Source: Candidatus Aenigmatarchaeota archaeon
GTDB lineage: Archaea; EX4484-52; B79-G9
DNA length: 5,029 bases
Direction: 5' to 3'
NCBI GenBank assembly: GCA_023142905.1
Contig: JAGLIP010000077.1
Span: forward strand, 1 to 5,029
Every line of letters begins with the position of its first letter. Within the stretch, counting starts at the first letter, position 1. Positions 1 through 5,004 of this stretch are shown here, in pieces. A program made the translations under genes and the position numbers. Under the pieces are notes generated by a model that saw only the letters and a list, made by a program, of their open reading frames with translations, ran no database searches and was not told the DNA's origin.

Positions 1-470
1 TATTGTTCTTTTTCGGGCAATTCTACTGAGTTGAAAACCACAACATCGTCTCGTATGTTTTTTATTTCATGTATGGCATCTTCAAAAGAATACGGTGTTT
101 TAACACCCTCTATGATGCCCGCAGATAATATTCCTCTCGGGACTTGTTTAATACCATATTTTTGATTATCCATTAAATTTTTTAATACTGGGTCGATGTG
201 TATGTAGATTGCATGGCCGCTTATATTGTCCCTAAGAATTATTGATGCAGATCCAGTATGATCTTCATTCGTTAGAATCTCGTTTGTAAAAGATATTTTA
301 GACTTTCCGGTTTTTGTATATAGTACTATCTGCCCGGTTTTTGATGCAGAATAAAACGCATCCATTGAAATTTTTTCGAATGTATCTGGTTTTTTTATTT
401 CTGTAATTGGTCCTGTTTTCGGAATCAACGCATCTAGTATTGCGTCCAGTATTTCTTGATGAGGGTTCAT
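1..470 (-). CDS. Hypothetical protein, 5' part only, cut by the left window edge
   Basis: An open frame on the minus strand begins with ATG at 470-468 and stays open for 156 codons to the window edge. The next codon begins TA, so the gene may stop at once or continue. The protein starts MNPHQEILDAILDALIPK and contains a beta-rich stretch at residues 46-60 (TGQIVLYTKTGKSKI). A mixed segment around residues 70-101 includes HTGSASIILR and HAIYIHIDP, and a charged tail ends in LPEKEQ. No signal peptide or membrane segment is visible, so it is probably cytoplasmic. I do not recognise the family. The start is supported by a TATA-like box centred about 26 bases upstream, which would put the transcription start on the ATG itself. 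Another ATG at 477-475 is out of frame. It is transcribed divergently from the gene at 660. The coding call is fairly sure; the function is unknown. Confidence 0.8.
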   Translation of the reverse strand, partial: MNPHQEILDAILDALIPKTGPITEIKKPDTFEKISMDAFYSASKTGQIVLYTKTGKSKISFTNEILTNEDHTGSASIILRDNISGHAIYIHIDPVLKNLMDNQKYGIKQVPRGILSAGIIEGVKTPYSFEDAIHEIKNIRDDVVVFNSVELPEKEQ

Positions 471-480
471 AACCCATAAC
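463..480. repeat. Palindrome and short tandem repeat over the start codon of the left-edge gene
   Basis: GGGTT-CAT-AACCC (463-475) is a perfect five-base inverted repeat whose three-base centre is exactly the start codon of the minus-strand gene. On the minus strand the same place also shows GTTATG twice, seven bases apart (480-475 and 473-468). If transcription starts near 470, the palindrome overlaps the start site and could be an operator for a dimeric regulator. It is short enough to be chance. Confidence 0.3.
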
Positions 481-491
481 TGACTTTAAAA

Positions 492-500
492 TAATATAAA
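492..500 (-). promoter_or_regulatory. TATA-box promoter of the left-edge gene (leaderless arrangement)
   Basis: On the minus strand this reads TTTATATTA, a good match to the archaeal TATA box. Its centre (about 496) lies 26 bases before the ATG at 470. In archaea the TATA centre usually lies about 26-27 bases before the first transcribed base, so the mRNA would begin at or next to the start codon. No Shine-Dalgarno motif precedes the ATG, which agrees. The DNA is AT-rich, so a chance match is possible; the spacing is the stronger argument. Confidence 0.55.
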
Positions 501-629
501 TATTTTCAATTTTAACTACTATTTAGATACAATCGAGTAAGAAACTAGTTTTATTGTTGTTTGTGGTTGATTTGGATGGAACCCCATATTTTTGCATATA
601 ACAGACATTATCTACATTTTTTCAAATAG

Positions 630-639
630 TTTAAAAATA
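630..639 (+). promoter_or_regulatory. TATA-box promoter of the membrane/coiled-coil gene (leaderless arrangement)
   Basis: TTTAAAAATA lies with its centre about 25-26 bases before the ATG at 660, the distance expected between a TATA box and the first transcribed base in archaea. The bases just before the ATG (TTCTTTCTAAATATTTGTT) hold no Shine-Dalgarno motif, so a leaderless mRNA is the simplest reading. It probably drives both this gene and the nuclease-like gene that follows. Confidence 0.5.
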
Positions 640-659
640 TTTCTTTCTAAATATTTGTT

Positions 660-1268
660 ATGAAAAGATTTAACAAAGAGAATATACCCGCAACATTTTT
701 TGCAATTGCTATGGGTGTAACAATAATAGGGTATACATATCTCCACAGTATTGGTTCTACGGTATTAAATACATACATACAAAATGTCGGTCTTTTATTT
801 TTAGTTATGATAACGGGTATGTATGCGTATGAAACAGAAAAAATGGCAAAACACTCATACGAGCAAATAATTATAGCTCAAAAACAAGCAAAAATAGCAA
901 ATTTGGAAAAACAATTGGAAGAAGTTTATAGTCCATTATACTCGATTATAGAAATTGCAAAAGAATTATACGATGCAAACCCCTCTGCAGAGTACCTAGG
1001 TGAACACGGAATAAACGGTTATGCTATTAGAACTGAAGATTATTTTAGATTATCAAAAATATTCGAAAAATACAATCATTTGATTGATACTAAAATTTAC
1101 AATGCATGGATAGCTGAAACAACAAAAAATGGAGAAATAACCGCGTTCAGGTATGGTAATGTCACAAAACAAACAATTAGACATTACAATCTCTTGAAGA
1201 TGCATAACTTAATTGTTTCTAAGATGAATGAGTTAAAGAACGAGTATAAAAACTTATTAAATTCTTAA
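660..1268 (+). CDS. Membrane protein with two N-terminal helices, coiled coil and soluble C-terminal domain
   Basis: This 202-residue protein is of unrecognised family. Two hydrophobic helices are visible at about residues 10-29 (ATFFAIAMGVTIIGYTYLHS) and 38-57 (ending LVMITGMYAYE), joined by a short loop. The basic N-terminus (MKRFNK) suggests that both ends face the cytoplasm. A helical, coiled-coil-like stretch follows at about 60-90, rich in K, Q and E (IIAQKQAKIANLEKQLEEVY). It leads into YSPLYSII at 90-97, an LY-x-PL-like motif of a kind I associate with uncharacterised prokaryotic membrane proteins. The rest is a mostly helical soluble domain with many Tyr, Lys and Asn. The overall design is a membrane anchor, a helical stalk and a cytoplasmic domain. 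The DNA is markedly AT-rich compared with ABCE1. It ends 14 bases before the nuclease-like gene, so the two are probably cotranscribed. The role is not known; a membrane-bound sensor or scaffold is inference. Confidence 0.85.
   Translation: MKRFNKENIPATFFAIAMGVTIIGYTYLHSIGSTVLNTYIQNVGLLFLVMITGMYAYETEKMAKHSYEQIIIAQKQAKIANLEKQLEEVYSPLYSIIEIAKELYDANPSAEYLGEHGINGYAIRTEDYFRLSKIFEKYNHLIDTKIYNAWIAETTKNGEITAFRYGNVTKQTIRHYNLLKMHNLIVSKMNELKNEYKNLLNS
1254..1262 (+). promoter_or_regulatory. Possible internal TATA box before the nuclease-like gene
   Basis: TTATTAAAT lies in the last codons of the upstream gene, with its centre 25 bases before the ATG at 1283. This is the same spacing as at the other leaderless-type starts in the window. 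A second TATA-like string, GTATAAAAA (1244-1252), would give a leader of about eight bases. Either could let the second gene be made alone. The AT-rich context makes chance matches likely. Confidence 0.3.
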
Positions 1269-1282
1269 AACGGGCAATAATT

Positions 1283-1759
1283 ATGGAAAAGAAAAATCTA
1301 CAAAATTTAAAAGATGGTATGAAAGACGCAGGCATTGATTTTGAAAACTTTCTCACGATTATATCCAAACACAAGCGACTTATAAGTCGAGGAAATTTAG
1401 GAGAATTATATTGTCATTGGCTGTTTGGTGTTGTCCTTAATGAAAAAGTTAATGAAAAAGGTTACGATGGCAGACTAAATTTAAATGGTGAAAATCACAA
1501 GGTTGAAATAAAATGTCGTCAAACAAAATTAGGTAATGCTCTTTCTTTAGAATTGAATCCTAAAACATTTGACATTCTATTTTATGTGGTTTTAAAGAAT
1601 GATAACAGTTTATTGCCTAAAAAAATAGAATTTTATCGTTCTGAAGAATTAAAACGATGGATAAAAAATAAACAGGGTACTGTTAACGAAAAAAACGGAA
1701 AACCAAGAATTTGTTTTGGAAAGGATTTAACAATAAAAAAAGAAACTGTTTTTGAATAG
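1283..1759 (+). CDS. Small PD-(D/E)XK nuclease-like protein
   Basis: This 158-residue protein carries a pattern typical of the restriction-endonuclease-like fold. There is a conserved-looking helix with an acidic residue (RGNLGELYCHW, E41), then GYDGR with D62. A beta hairpin follows and ends in HKVEIKCRQ, giving the E75-x-K77 half-motif, 12 residues after D62. In this fold D, E and K bind metal and activate water for phosphodiester cleavage. A further beta strand (FDILFYVVLKND, about 96-107) and a basic C-terminal part (RWIKNKQ, 125-131) complete a minimal core. No separate DNA-binding domain or methyltransferase is seen, so a type II restriction pair is not supported here. The layout recalls uncharacterised DUF6998-like proteins, from memory only. 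No Shine-Dalgarno motif precedes the ATG, so it may depend on translation of the upstream gene or on its own leaderless promoter. The fold is fairly likely; activity and target are inference. Confidence 0.8.
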   Translation: MEKKNLQNLKDGMKDAGIDFENFLTIISKHKRLISRGNLGELYCHWLFGVVLNEKVNEKGYDGRLNLNGENHKVEIKCRQTKLGNALSLELNPKTFDILFYVVLKNDNSLLPKKIEFYRSEELKRWIKNKQGTVNEKNGKPRICFGKDLTIKKETVFE

Positions 1760-1773
1760 GATTATTTCAATCA

Positions 1774-1778
1774 TTTTT
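1774..1778 (+). terminator. Weak T-tract terminator candidate after the nuclease-like gene
   Basis: A run of five T lies 15 bases after the stop codon at 1757-1759. Archaeal RNA polymerase can terminate at T-tracts without a hairpin. A five-base repeat, AATCA (1769-1773) and TGATT (1787-1791), brackets the tract. The run is short, so this is only a candidate. Confidence 0.25.
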
Positions 1779-1791
1779 AAAACCATTGATT

Positions 1792-1800
1792 CTATAAATA
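1792..1800 (+). promoter_or_regulatory. TATA box of ABCE1
   Basis: CTATAAATA is the best TATA match in this gap. It predicts a start of transcription near 1822 and a leader of about 29 bases before the ATG at 1851, with room for the Shine-Dalgarno-like GTGA. A second candidate, CTAAATATA (1815-1823), would start transcription near 1846, leaving almost no leader and losing the GTGA. I prefer the first. Confidence 0.5.
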
Positions 1801-1841
1801 TTGGTTAGGTATTACTAAATATAACATAATAAAACGAAATC

Positions 1842-1845
1842 GTGA
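1842..1845 (+). promoter_or_regulatory. Shine-Dalgarno-like GTGA that sets the ABCE1 start at 1851
   Basis: GTGA matches part of the archaeal ribosome-binding consensus GGAGGTGATC and sits five bases before the ATG at 1851. The same GTG can be read as an in-frame start codon (adding MKK), but its placement suits a ribosome-binding site better, and the shorter protein MSEKRIAVIDKKKC matches the usual beginning of the family. Confidence 0.5.
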
Positions 1846-1850
1846 AAAAA

Positions 1851-3608
1851 ATGTCCGAAAAAAGAATAGCTGTAATTGACAAGAAAAAGTGCGATCCTGA
1901 GAAGTGCGGGAAAGAATGCCAGAGCTTTTGCCCTAGAGTGCGCTCCGGAGATGACGAGACTGTTGTCATAAAAAAGAAAGCGGAAATCTCGGAAGATCTA
2001 TGTATAGGATGCGGGATATGCACAAAAAAATGCCCAAAGCATGCAATTACAATCATAAATTTAGCCCACGAATTAGACGACCCAATTCACCAGTACGGGA
2101 AAAACACTTTTCGGCTATACGGACTGCCTGTGCCTCAAAAAGGAAGGGTTGCAGGGCTTTTGGGGGCAAACGGAATAGGAAAGACTACGGCATTAAAGAT
2201 ACTTTCGGCGCAAATTATTCCCAACATGGCCAATTTCGAGGAAAAATCGACATGGGATGCGGTTCTTGCGCGATTTAAAGGGACGGAAATTTACAATTAT
2301 CTTCTGGAATTAAAAGAAAAAAAGATAAAAGCAATTTATAAGCCGCAGCAGGTTGATATGATACCATCCATGTTTAAGGGAAAGGTAAAGGAAATCCTGA
2401 AAGACGAAAGAAAAATCCTTAAAAAAATAGCGAAAGATTTGGAAATTGACCACATATTGGACAGGAAAGTTACTGAAATATCTGGGGGTGACCTCCAGCG
2501 GGTTGCTATTGCTGCCACAATTATAAAAGAAGGCGATTTCTACTTCTTTGACGAGCCTTCATCATACTTGGATGTTCGACATAGATTAATGGCTGCAAGA
2601 GCTATACGGGAATTGGCAGAAGAAAAGGCTGTTCTTGTAGTAGAGCATGATTTGGCCACTCTTGATTTTTTAACAGATGTTGTAAACATCGTATATGGGC
2701 ATCCGTCAGTGTATGGCGTCATATCCTCTTTATATCCTGCAAGAAGAGGAATAAACACATACCTTTCAGGATACATACGCGAGTCAAATGTACGATTTCG
2801 TGATGATGAGCTTAATTTCAAAAGCCATGGTCAGATATTTAAGGGCAAGACAAAACTGATAGAATACCCGGATTTAGAGAAAAAATACCCTGAATTCGCG
2901 CTTAAAGTTGATGGCGGGAAGTTCTATGCCGGGGAGATTGTTGGTGTTTTTGGCGCAAATGCTCTTGGCAAGACAACATTTATGAAAATGCTTGCAGGGG
3001 TTGAAAAGCCAACAAAGGGAAAACTGGAAGAAAAGATGGCAATTGCATACAAGCCGCAGTATTTAAAGACTGATTTTAAAGGCACGGTGCAGGATTTATT
3101 GGCAACCACAACAAAGAAGTTCGGAACCCAGAAATACAAGCTTGATGTGTTAAGACCCTTAGAGCTTGAAGGATTGTTGGAAAACGATGTAGAAACACTT
3201 TCAGGCGGGGAATTGCAAAGAGTTTCAATTGCAATCGCATTGTCAAAAGATGCAGACATTTACCTTTTGGATGAGCCTTCAGCGTATCTTGATGTTGAAC
3301 AAAGGGTAAAATTATCAAAAATGATTAGAAGATTCATAGAAACTAACAAAAAAACATGCATTGTAATTGACCATGATATGCTGATGCTTAACTATATATC
3401 TGACAGGGCGATAATTGTTCTTGGAAAATCAGGCGAAACCGGACACCTGCATGCGCCAACAAAGCTTGCAGACGGCATGAATATATTTTTGAAGGATTTA
3501 GGCATAACATTCAGGAAAGACCCGGAATCAGGAAGGCCAAGAGCCAACAAACCCGATAGCCAAAAGGACAAAGAGCAGAAGAAGAAAAATGAGTTTTATT
3601 GTGGGTAA
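1851..3608 (+). CDS. abcE1: ABCE1 (Rli1) ribosome-recycling ATPase
   Basis: This is a complete 585-residue protein of normal length for the family. ABCE1 uses ATP to split ribosomes into subunits after termination, acting in the cytoplasm with release factor aRF1 or Pelota. Residue numbers are from the ATG. The N-terminal ferredoxin-like domain has eight cysteines for two 4Fe-4S clusters (C14, C19, C23, C27 and C51, C54, C57, C61). The first ATPase domain has Walker A GANGIGKTT (105-113), signature ISGGDLQR (210-217), Walker B FYFFDEPSSYLD (230-241) and H266. The hinge around 308-317 contains YIRESNVRFR. The second ATPase domain has Walker A GANALGKTT (368-376), signature LSGGELQR (450-457), Walker B IYLLDEPSAYLD (470-481) and H508. 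The C-terminal GRPRANKP is typical. All catalytic elements are intact; the first signature has I and D where L and E are usual. An alternative GTG start at 1842 would add three residues. Its DNA is less AT-rich than the two upstream genes. Confidence 0.98.
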   Translation: MSEKRIAVIDKKKCDPEKCGKECQSFCPRVRSGDDETVVIKKKAEISEDLCIGCGICTKKCPKHAITIINLAHELDDPIHQYGKNTFRLYGLPVPQKGRVAGLLGANGIGKTTALKILSAQIIPNMANFEEKSTWDAVLARFKGTEIYNYLLELKEKKIKAIYKPQQVDMIPSMFKGKVKEILKDERKILKKIAKDLEIDHILDRKVTEISGGDLQRVAIAATIIKEGDFYFFDEPSSYLDVRHRLMAARAIRELAEEKAVLVVEHDLATLDFLTDVVNIVYGHPSVYGVISSLYPARRGINTYLSGYIRESNVRFRDDELNFKSHGQIFKGKTKLIEYPDLEKKYPEFALKVDGGKFYAGEIVGVFGANALGKTTFMKMLAGVEKPTKGKLEEKMAIAYKPQYLKTDFKGTVQDLLATTTKKFGTQKYKLDVLRPLELEGLLENDVETLSGGELQRVSIAIALSKDADIYLLDEPSAYLDVEQRVKLSKMIRRFIETNKKTCIVIDHDMLMLNYISDRAIIVLGKSGETGHLHAPTKLADGMNIFLKDLGITFRKDPESGRPRANKPDSQKDKEQKKKNEFYCG

Positions 3609-3630
3609 ATAATTGTTAAAATTAATTATA

Positions 3631-4398
3631 TTACATAGAAATTAAAGTTTGAAAAATTCTTTCAATGTCTTTAAAGTTAACAAATTGTGGTTCGCCTAAA
3701 GAGTATTTTTCGGTGATATTTTTTTCATTGATGAACATTTCTTGCATTTTTTCAAAAGACATTTTAAAGTCAACTGCATCGGTATCAAATCCGTTGTTAT
3801 ATAATGCAGCCACACTCTTTTCAGAAACGATTTCAAAGAATCTCAAGAATTCTTCAGGAGTTATGTTTTGCCTGTCTTCGGGATAGAGCCCTTCAAAATC
3901 TTTTGTAGTCAAACCAGGCAATATCATAGGAACGTATTTTACCCGACTGAGTTCTATGCCTGGTAGAGGTATAAAACTAGTTTTAATATGTGTTGTATCT
4001 TCTTCTAGATATTTTGTTGCCCAAATAAAGGCACTATCTAAAGACATTAAAGATAATTCATCTTCTTGAATATATTCTGCTTCTTTTCTTTCAAAGTAAG
4101 TCACAGTAAGGCCGAAACAGTTTTCTATTTTATTTGCGATATCAATTACTTTTTCTTCAACAGGTCCAATTACCCGCACATCCATATATGATTGATTTTC
4201 ATGAGGTATTGTACTTTGAGTAACGCTATCAATTGTGTTTCCCGTAAGAATAATTGAGTATTTTTCATCATTTTCGAAAAGTTCAAGAGCATAACCATCA
4301 TCCTTAGGCAACAGAAGGTACTTTTTAGGAAACTCCATGACTTTTTGTTCTAGTGTTGTGTCGCCCCCATAATTTCCAGCAATTTTTATTGAATACAT
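3631..4398 (-). CDS. Hypothetical acidic soluble protein, 255 residues
   Basis: This complete minus-strand gene is convergent with ABCE1, with 22 bases between their stop codons. I do not recognise the product. It has no signal peptide or membrane segment and is rich in Asp and Glu. The N-terminal half looks mixed alpha/beta (EKYSIILTGNTIDSVTQ at 45-61, MDVRVIGPVEEKVIDIANKI at 72-91). A middle stretch around 143-162 is rich in hydrophobic residues and Pro (IPLPGIELSRVKYVPMILPG). The end appears helical (PEEFLRFFEIVSEKSVAALY at 181-200, then FEKMQEMFINEKNITEKYS). The frame is open further upstream to an ATG at 4479, giving 282 residues. I prefer the ATG at 4398 because a GTGAT ribosome-binding-like motif precedes it and because the extension (LFCVTTTKYLNVFYIV) overlaps TATA-like promoter DNA. 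Function is unknown; nothing links it to ABCE1 beyond position. Confidence 0.85.
   Translation of the reverse strand: MYSIKIAGNYGGDTTLEQKVMEFPKKYLLLPKDDGYALELFENDEKYSIILTGNTIDSVTQSTIPHENQSYMDVRVIGPVEEKVIDIANKIENCFGLTVTYFERKEAEYIQEDELSLMSLDSAFIWATKYLEEDTTHIKTSFIPLPGIELSRVKYVPMILPGLTTKDFEGLYPEDRQNITPEEFLRFFEIVSEKSVAALYNNGFDTDAVDFKMSFEKMQEMFINEKNITEKYSLGEPQFVNFKDIERIFQTLISM
3719..3725 (+). terminator. T-tracts likely to end the ABCE1 transcript
   Basis: Seven T in a row lie about 110 bases after the ABCE1 stop, with shorter runs at 3706-3710 (five) and 3747-3752 (six). Clusters of T-tracts are the usual intrinsic terminator in archaea. The 22-base gap between the convergent genes holds no T-tract on this strand, so the ABCE1 mRNA would run into the 3' end of the opposing gene. 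The T-runs also encode lysine and phenylalanine codons there, so they may simply be coding. Confidence 0.3.
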
Positions 4399-4401
4399 GA
4401 C

Positions 4402-4406
4402 ATCAC
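4402..4406 (-). promoter_or_regulatory. Shine-Dalgarno-like GTGAT before the 255-residue protein
   Basis: On the minus strand GTGAT (4406-4402) lies three bases before the ATG at 4398. It matches part of GGAGGTGATC, although the spacing is short. It favours the start at 4398 over the upstream ATG at 4479. Confidence 0.4.
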
Positions 4407-4442
4407 ATAAGTATTTTAAACTATTAGTTACTATGTAAAAAA

Positions 4443-4452
4443 CATTTAAATA
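4443..4452 (-). promoter_or_regulatory. TATA-box promoter of the 255-residue protein
   Basis: The minus strand reads TATTTAAATG, which would start transcription near 4421 and give a leader of about 23 bases that includes GTGAT. Another TATA-like string, TTTAAAATA (4420-4412), is too close to the ATG at 4398 to serve it, since transcription would begin inside the gene. Both lie within the reading-frame extension to 4479, which argues that the extension is not translated. Confidence 0.45.
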
Positions 4453-4453
4453 C

Positions 4454-4472
4454 TTTGTGGTGGTTACACAAA
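4454..4472. repeat. Inverted repeat between divergent genes, possible operator
   Basis: TTTGTG (4454-4459) and CACAAA (4467-4472) form a perfect six-base inverted repeat with a seven-base spacer. It abuts the TATA box of the minus-strand gene, over the place where the TFB recognition element would lie, and sits 25 bases before the TATA box of the plus-strand gene. This is a good place for a dimeric regulator to control one or both genes. No regulator is encoded in the window. Confidence 0.35.
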
Positions 4473-4497
4473 ACAGCAAATAACTCTTTTACATGAA

Positions 4498-4506
4498 TTT
4501 TATATT
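4498..4506 (+). promoter_or_regulatory. TATA-box promoter of the single-pass membrane protein (leaderless arrangement)
   Basis: TTTTATATT is a strong TATA match whose centre (4502) is 27 bases before the ATG at 4529, so transcription should begin on or next to the start codon. The intervening bases contain no Shine-Dalgarno motif. Confidence 0.6.
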
Positions 4507-4528
4507 CCCTGAAACATAAAAAACACTT

Positions 4529-4960
4529 ATGGATTTTGATATACAAACCGGCCAAAACACGAATAAGATTGTTCGGAGGTTCTTTACGGTTATTGCCATT
4601 GTTTTTCTTATTGTTCTCATATCTATGACGAGCAATATATTCAAGACAAATGCGCCGGATATTATCAATAGCTGTGTTGAGGGAAAAGCAGACCACGCTA
4701 TGTTTGTATATGATTTTCCGATAACAAGAAAAGACATGGCAACAGAAATTCTTGAAACAATTCTGAATACATCACAGGTATTTGTAAAAACAAGCATTGA
4801 AGAATGCGGGATATCCTATATTTTTTCAAGTGATAAGGGGCATCATTTGGTGTGCGCAAACGGCGAAATATACGAATATGTAAAAACATGCGAAAGCGAG
4901 ACTATCAGTGATAGAAGCAAAAAAGTGATGGATCTATTAAAAACAAACAGCAAAGATTGA
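4529..4960 (+). CDS. Small single-pass membrane protein with four cysteines, function unknown
   Basis: This 143-residue protein is not recognised. A short polar N-terminus ending in a basic patch (NKIVRR, 12-17) precedes one hydrophobic helix at about 18-34 (FFTVIAIVFLIVLISMT). By the positive-inside rule the N-terminus is cytoplasmic and the remaining 105 residues or so are outside. No signal-peptidase or lipobox motif is evident, so the helix is probably a signal anchor. The outer domain is mixed alpha/beta, with a helix around 67-80 (RKDMATEILETILN), strands such as QVFVKTS and ISYIFSS, and a helical tail. It holds exactly four cysteines (C49, C93, C109, C121), an even number that could form two disulfides. 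The start is supported by the TATA box 27 bases upstream. It is divergent from the 255-residue protein gene and ends 44 bases before a tRNA. The coding call is good; the role is open. Confidence 0.85.
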   Translation: MDFDIQTGQNTNKIVRRFFTVIAIVFLIVLISMTSNIFKTNAPDIINSCVEGKADHAMFVYDFPITRKDMATEILETILNTSQVFVKTSIEECGISYIFSSDKGHHLVCANGEIYEYVKTCESETISDRSKKVMDLLKTNSKD

Positions 4961-4964
4961 AAGT

Positions 4965-4973
4965 TTTTAAAAT
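4965..4973 (+). promoter_or_regulatory. TATA box of the tRNA gene
   Basis: TTTTAAAAT starts five bases after the stop of the preceding gene. Its centre (4969) is 26 bases before the G of ATGC at 4993-4996, which matches the start-site motif often found in archaeal stable-RNA promoters. Transcription from 4995 would give a leader of about ten bases, to be removed by RNase P. The longer palindromic context TTTTTAAAATTT covers 4964-4975. Confidence 0.6.
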
Positions 4974-5004
4974 TTGGGGTGTATTCTTGTTTATGCATTT
5001 TTAA

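Noticed and set aside
576..629. Small ORF of 17 codons (MEPHIFAYN...) in the divergent gap
   Set aside because: It is very short, has no convincing ribosome-binding site, and its end abuts the TATA box of the next gene. It is probably chance.
1283..1759. Type II restriction-modification system
   Set aside because: The nuclease-like protein has no methyltransferase or specificity partner in the window; its neighbour is a membrane protein.
1805..2056. Minus-strand open frames inside ABCE1 (also near 2336-2518, 2540-2821, 2924-3318) and a plus-strand frame at 2000-2278
   Set aside because: These are shadows of the strongly supported ABCE1 frame. Their composition is Ser-, Phe- or Arg-rich without recognisable motifs.
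3609..3629. ATAATT (3609-3614) and AATTAT (3624-3629) inverted repeat between the convergent genes, as a two-way hairpin terminator
   Set aside because: The stem is six A-T pairs with a nine-base loop and no T-tract. It is too weak to call in such AT-rich DNA.
4399..4479. N-terminal extension of the 255-residue protein to an upstream ATG (27 more residues)
   Set aside because: The extension lies over two TATA-like strings and has a hydrophobic, Cys- and Asn-containing composition unlike the rest. The ATG at 4398 has a GTGAT motif upstream. The longer form is possible but less likely.
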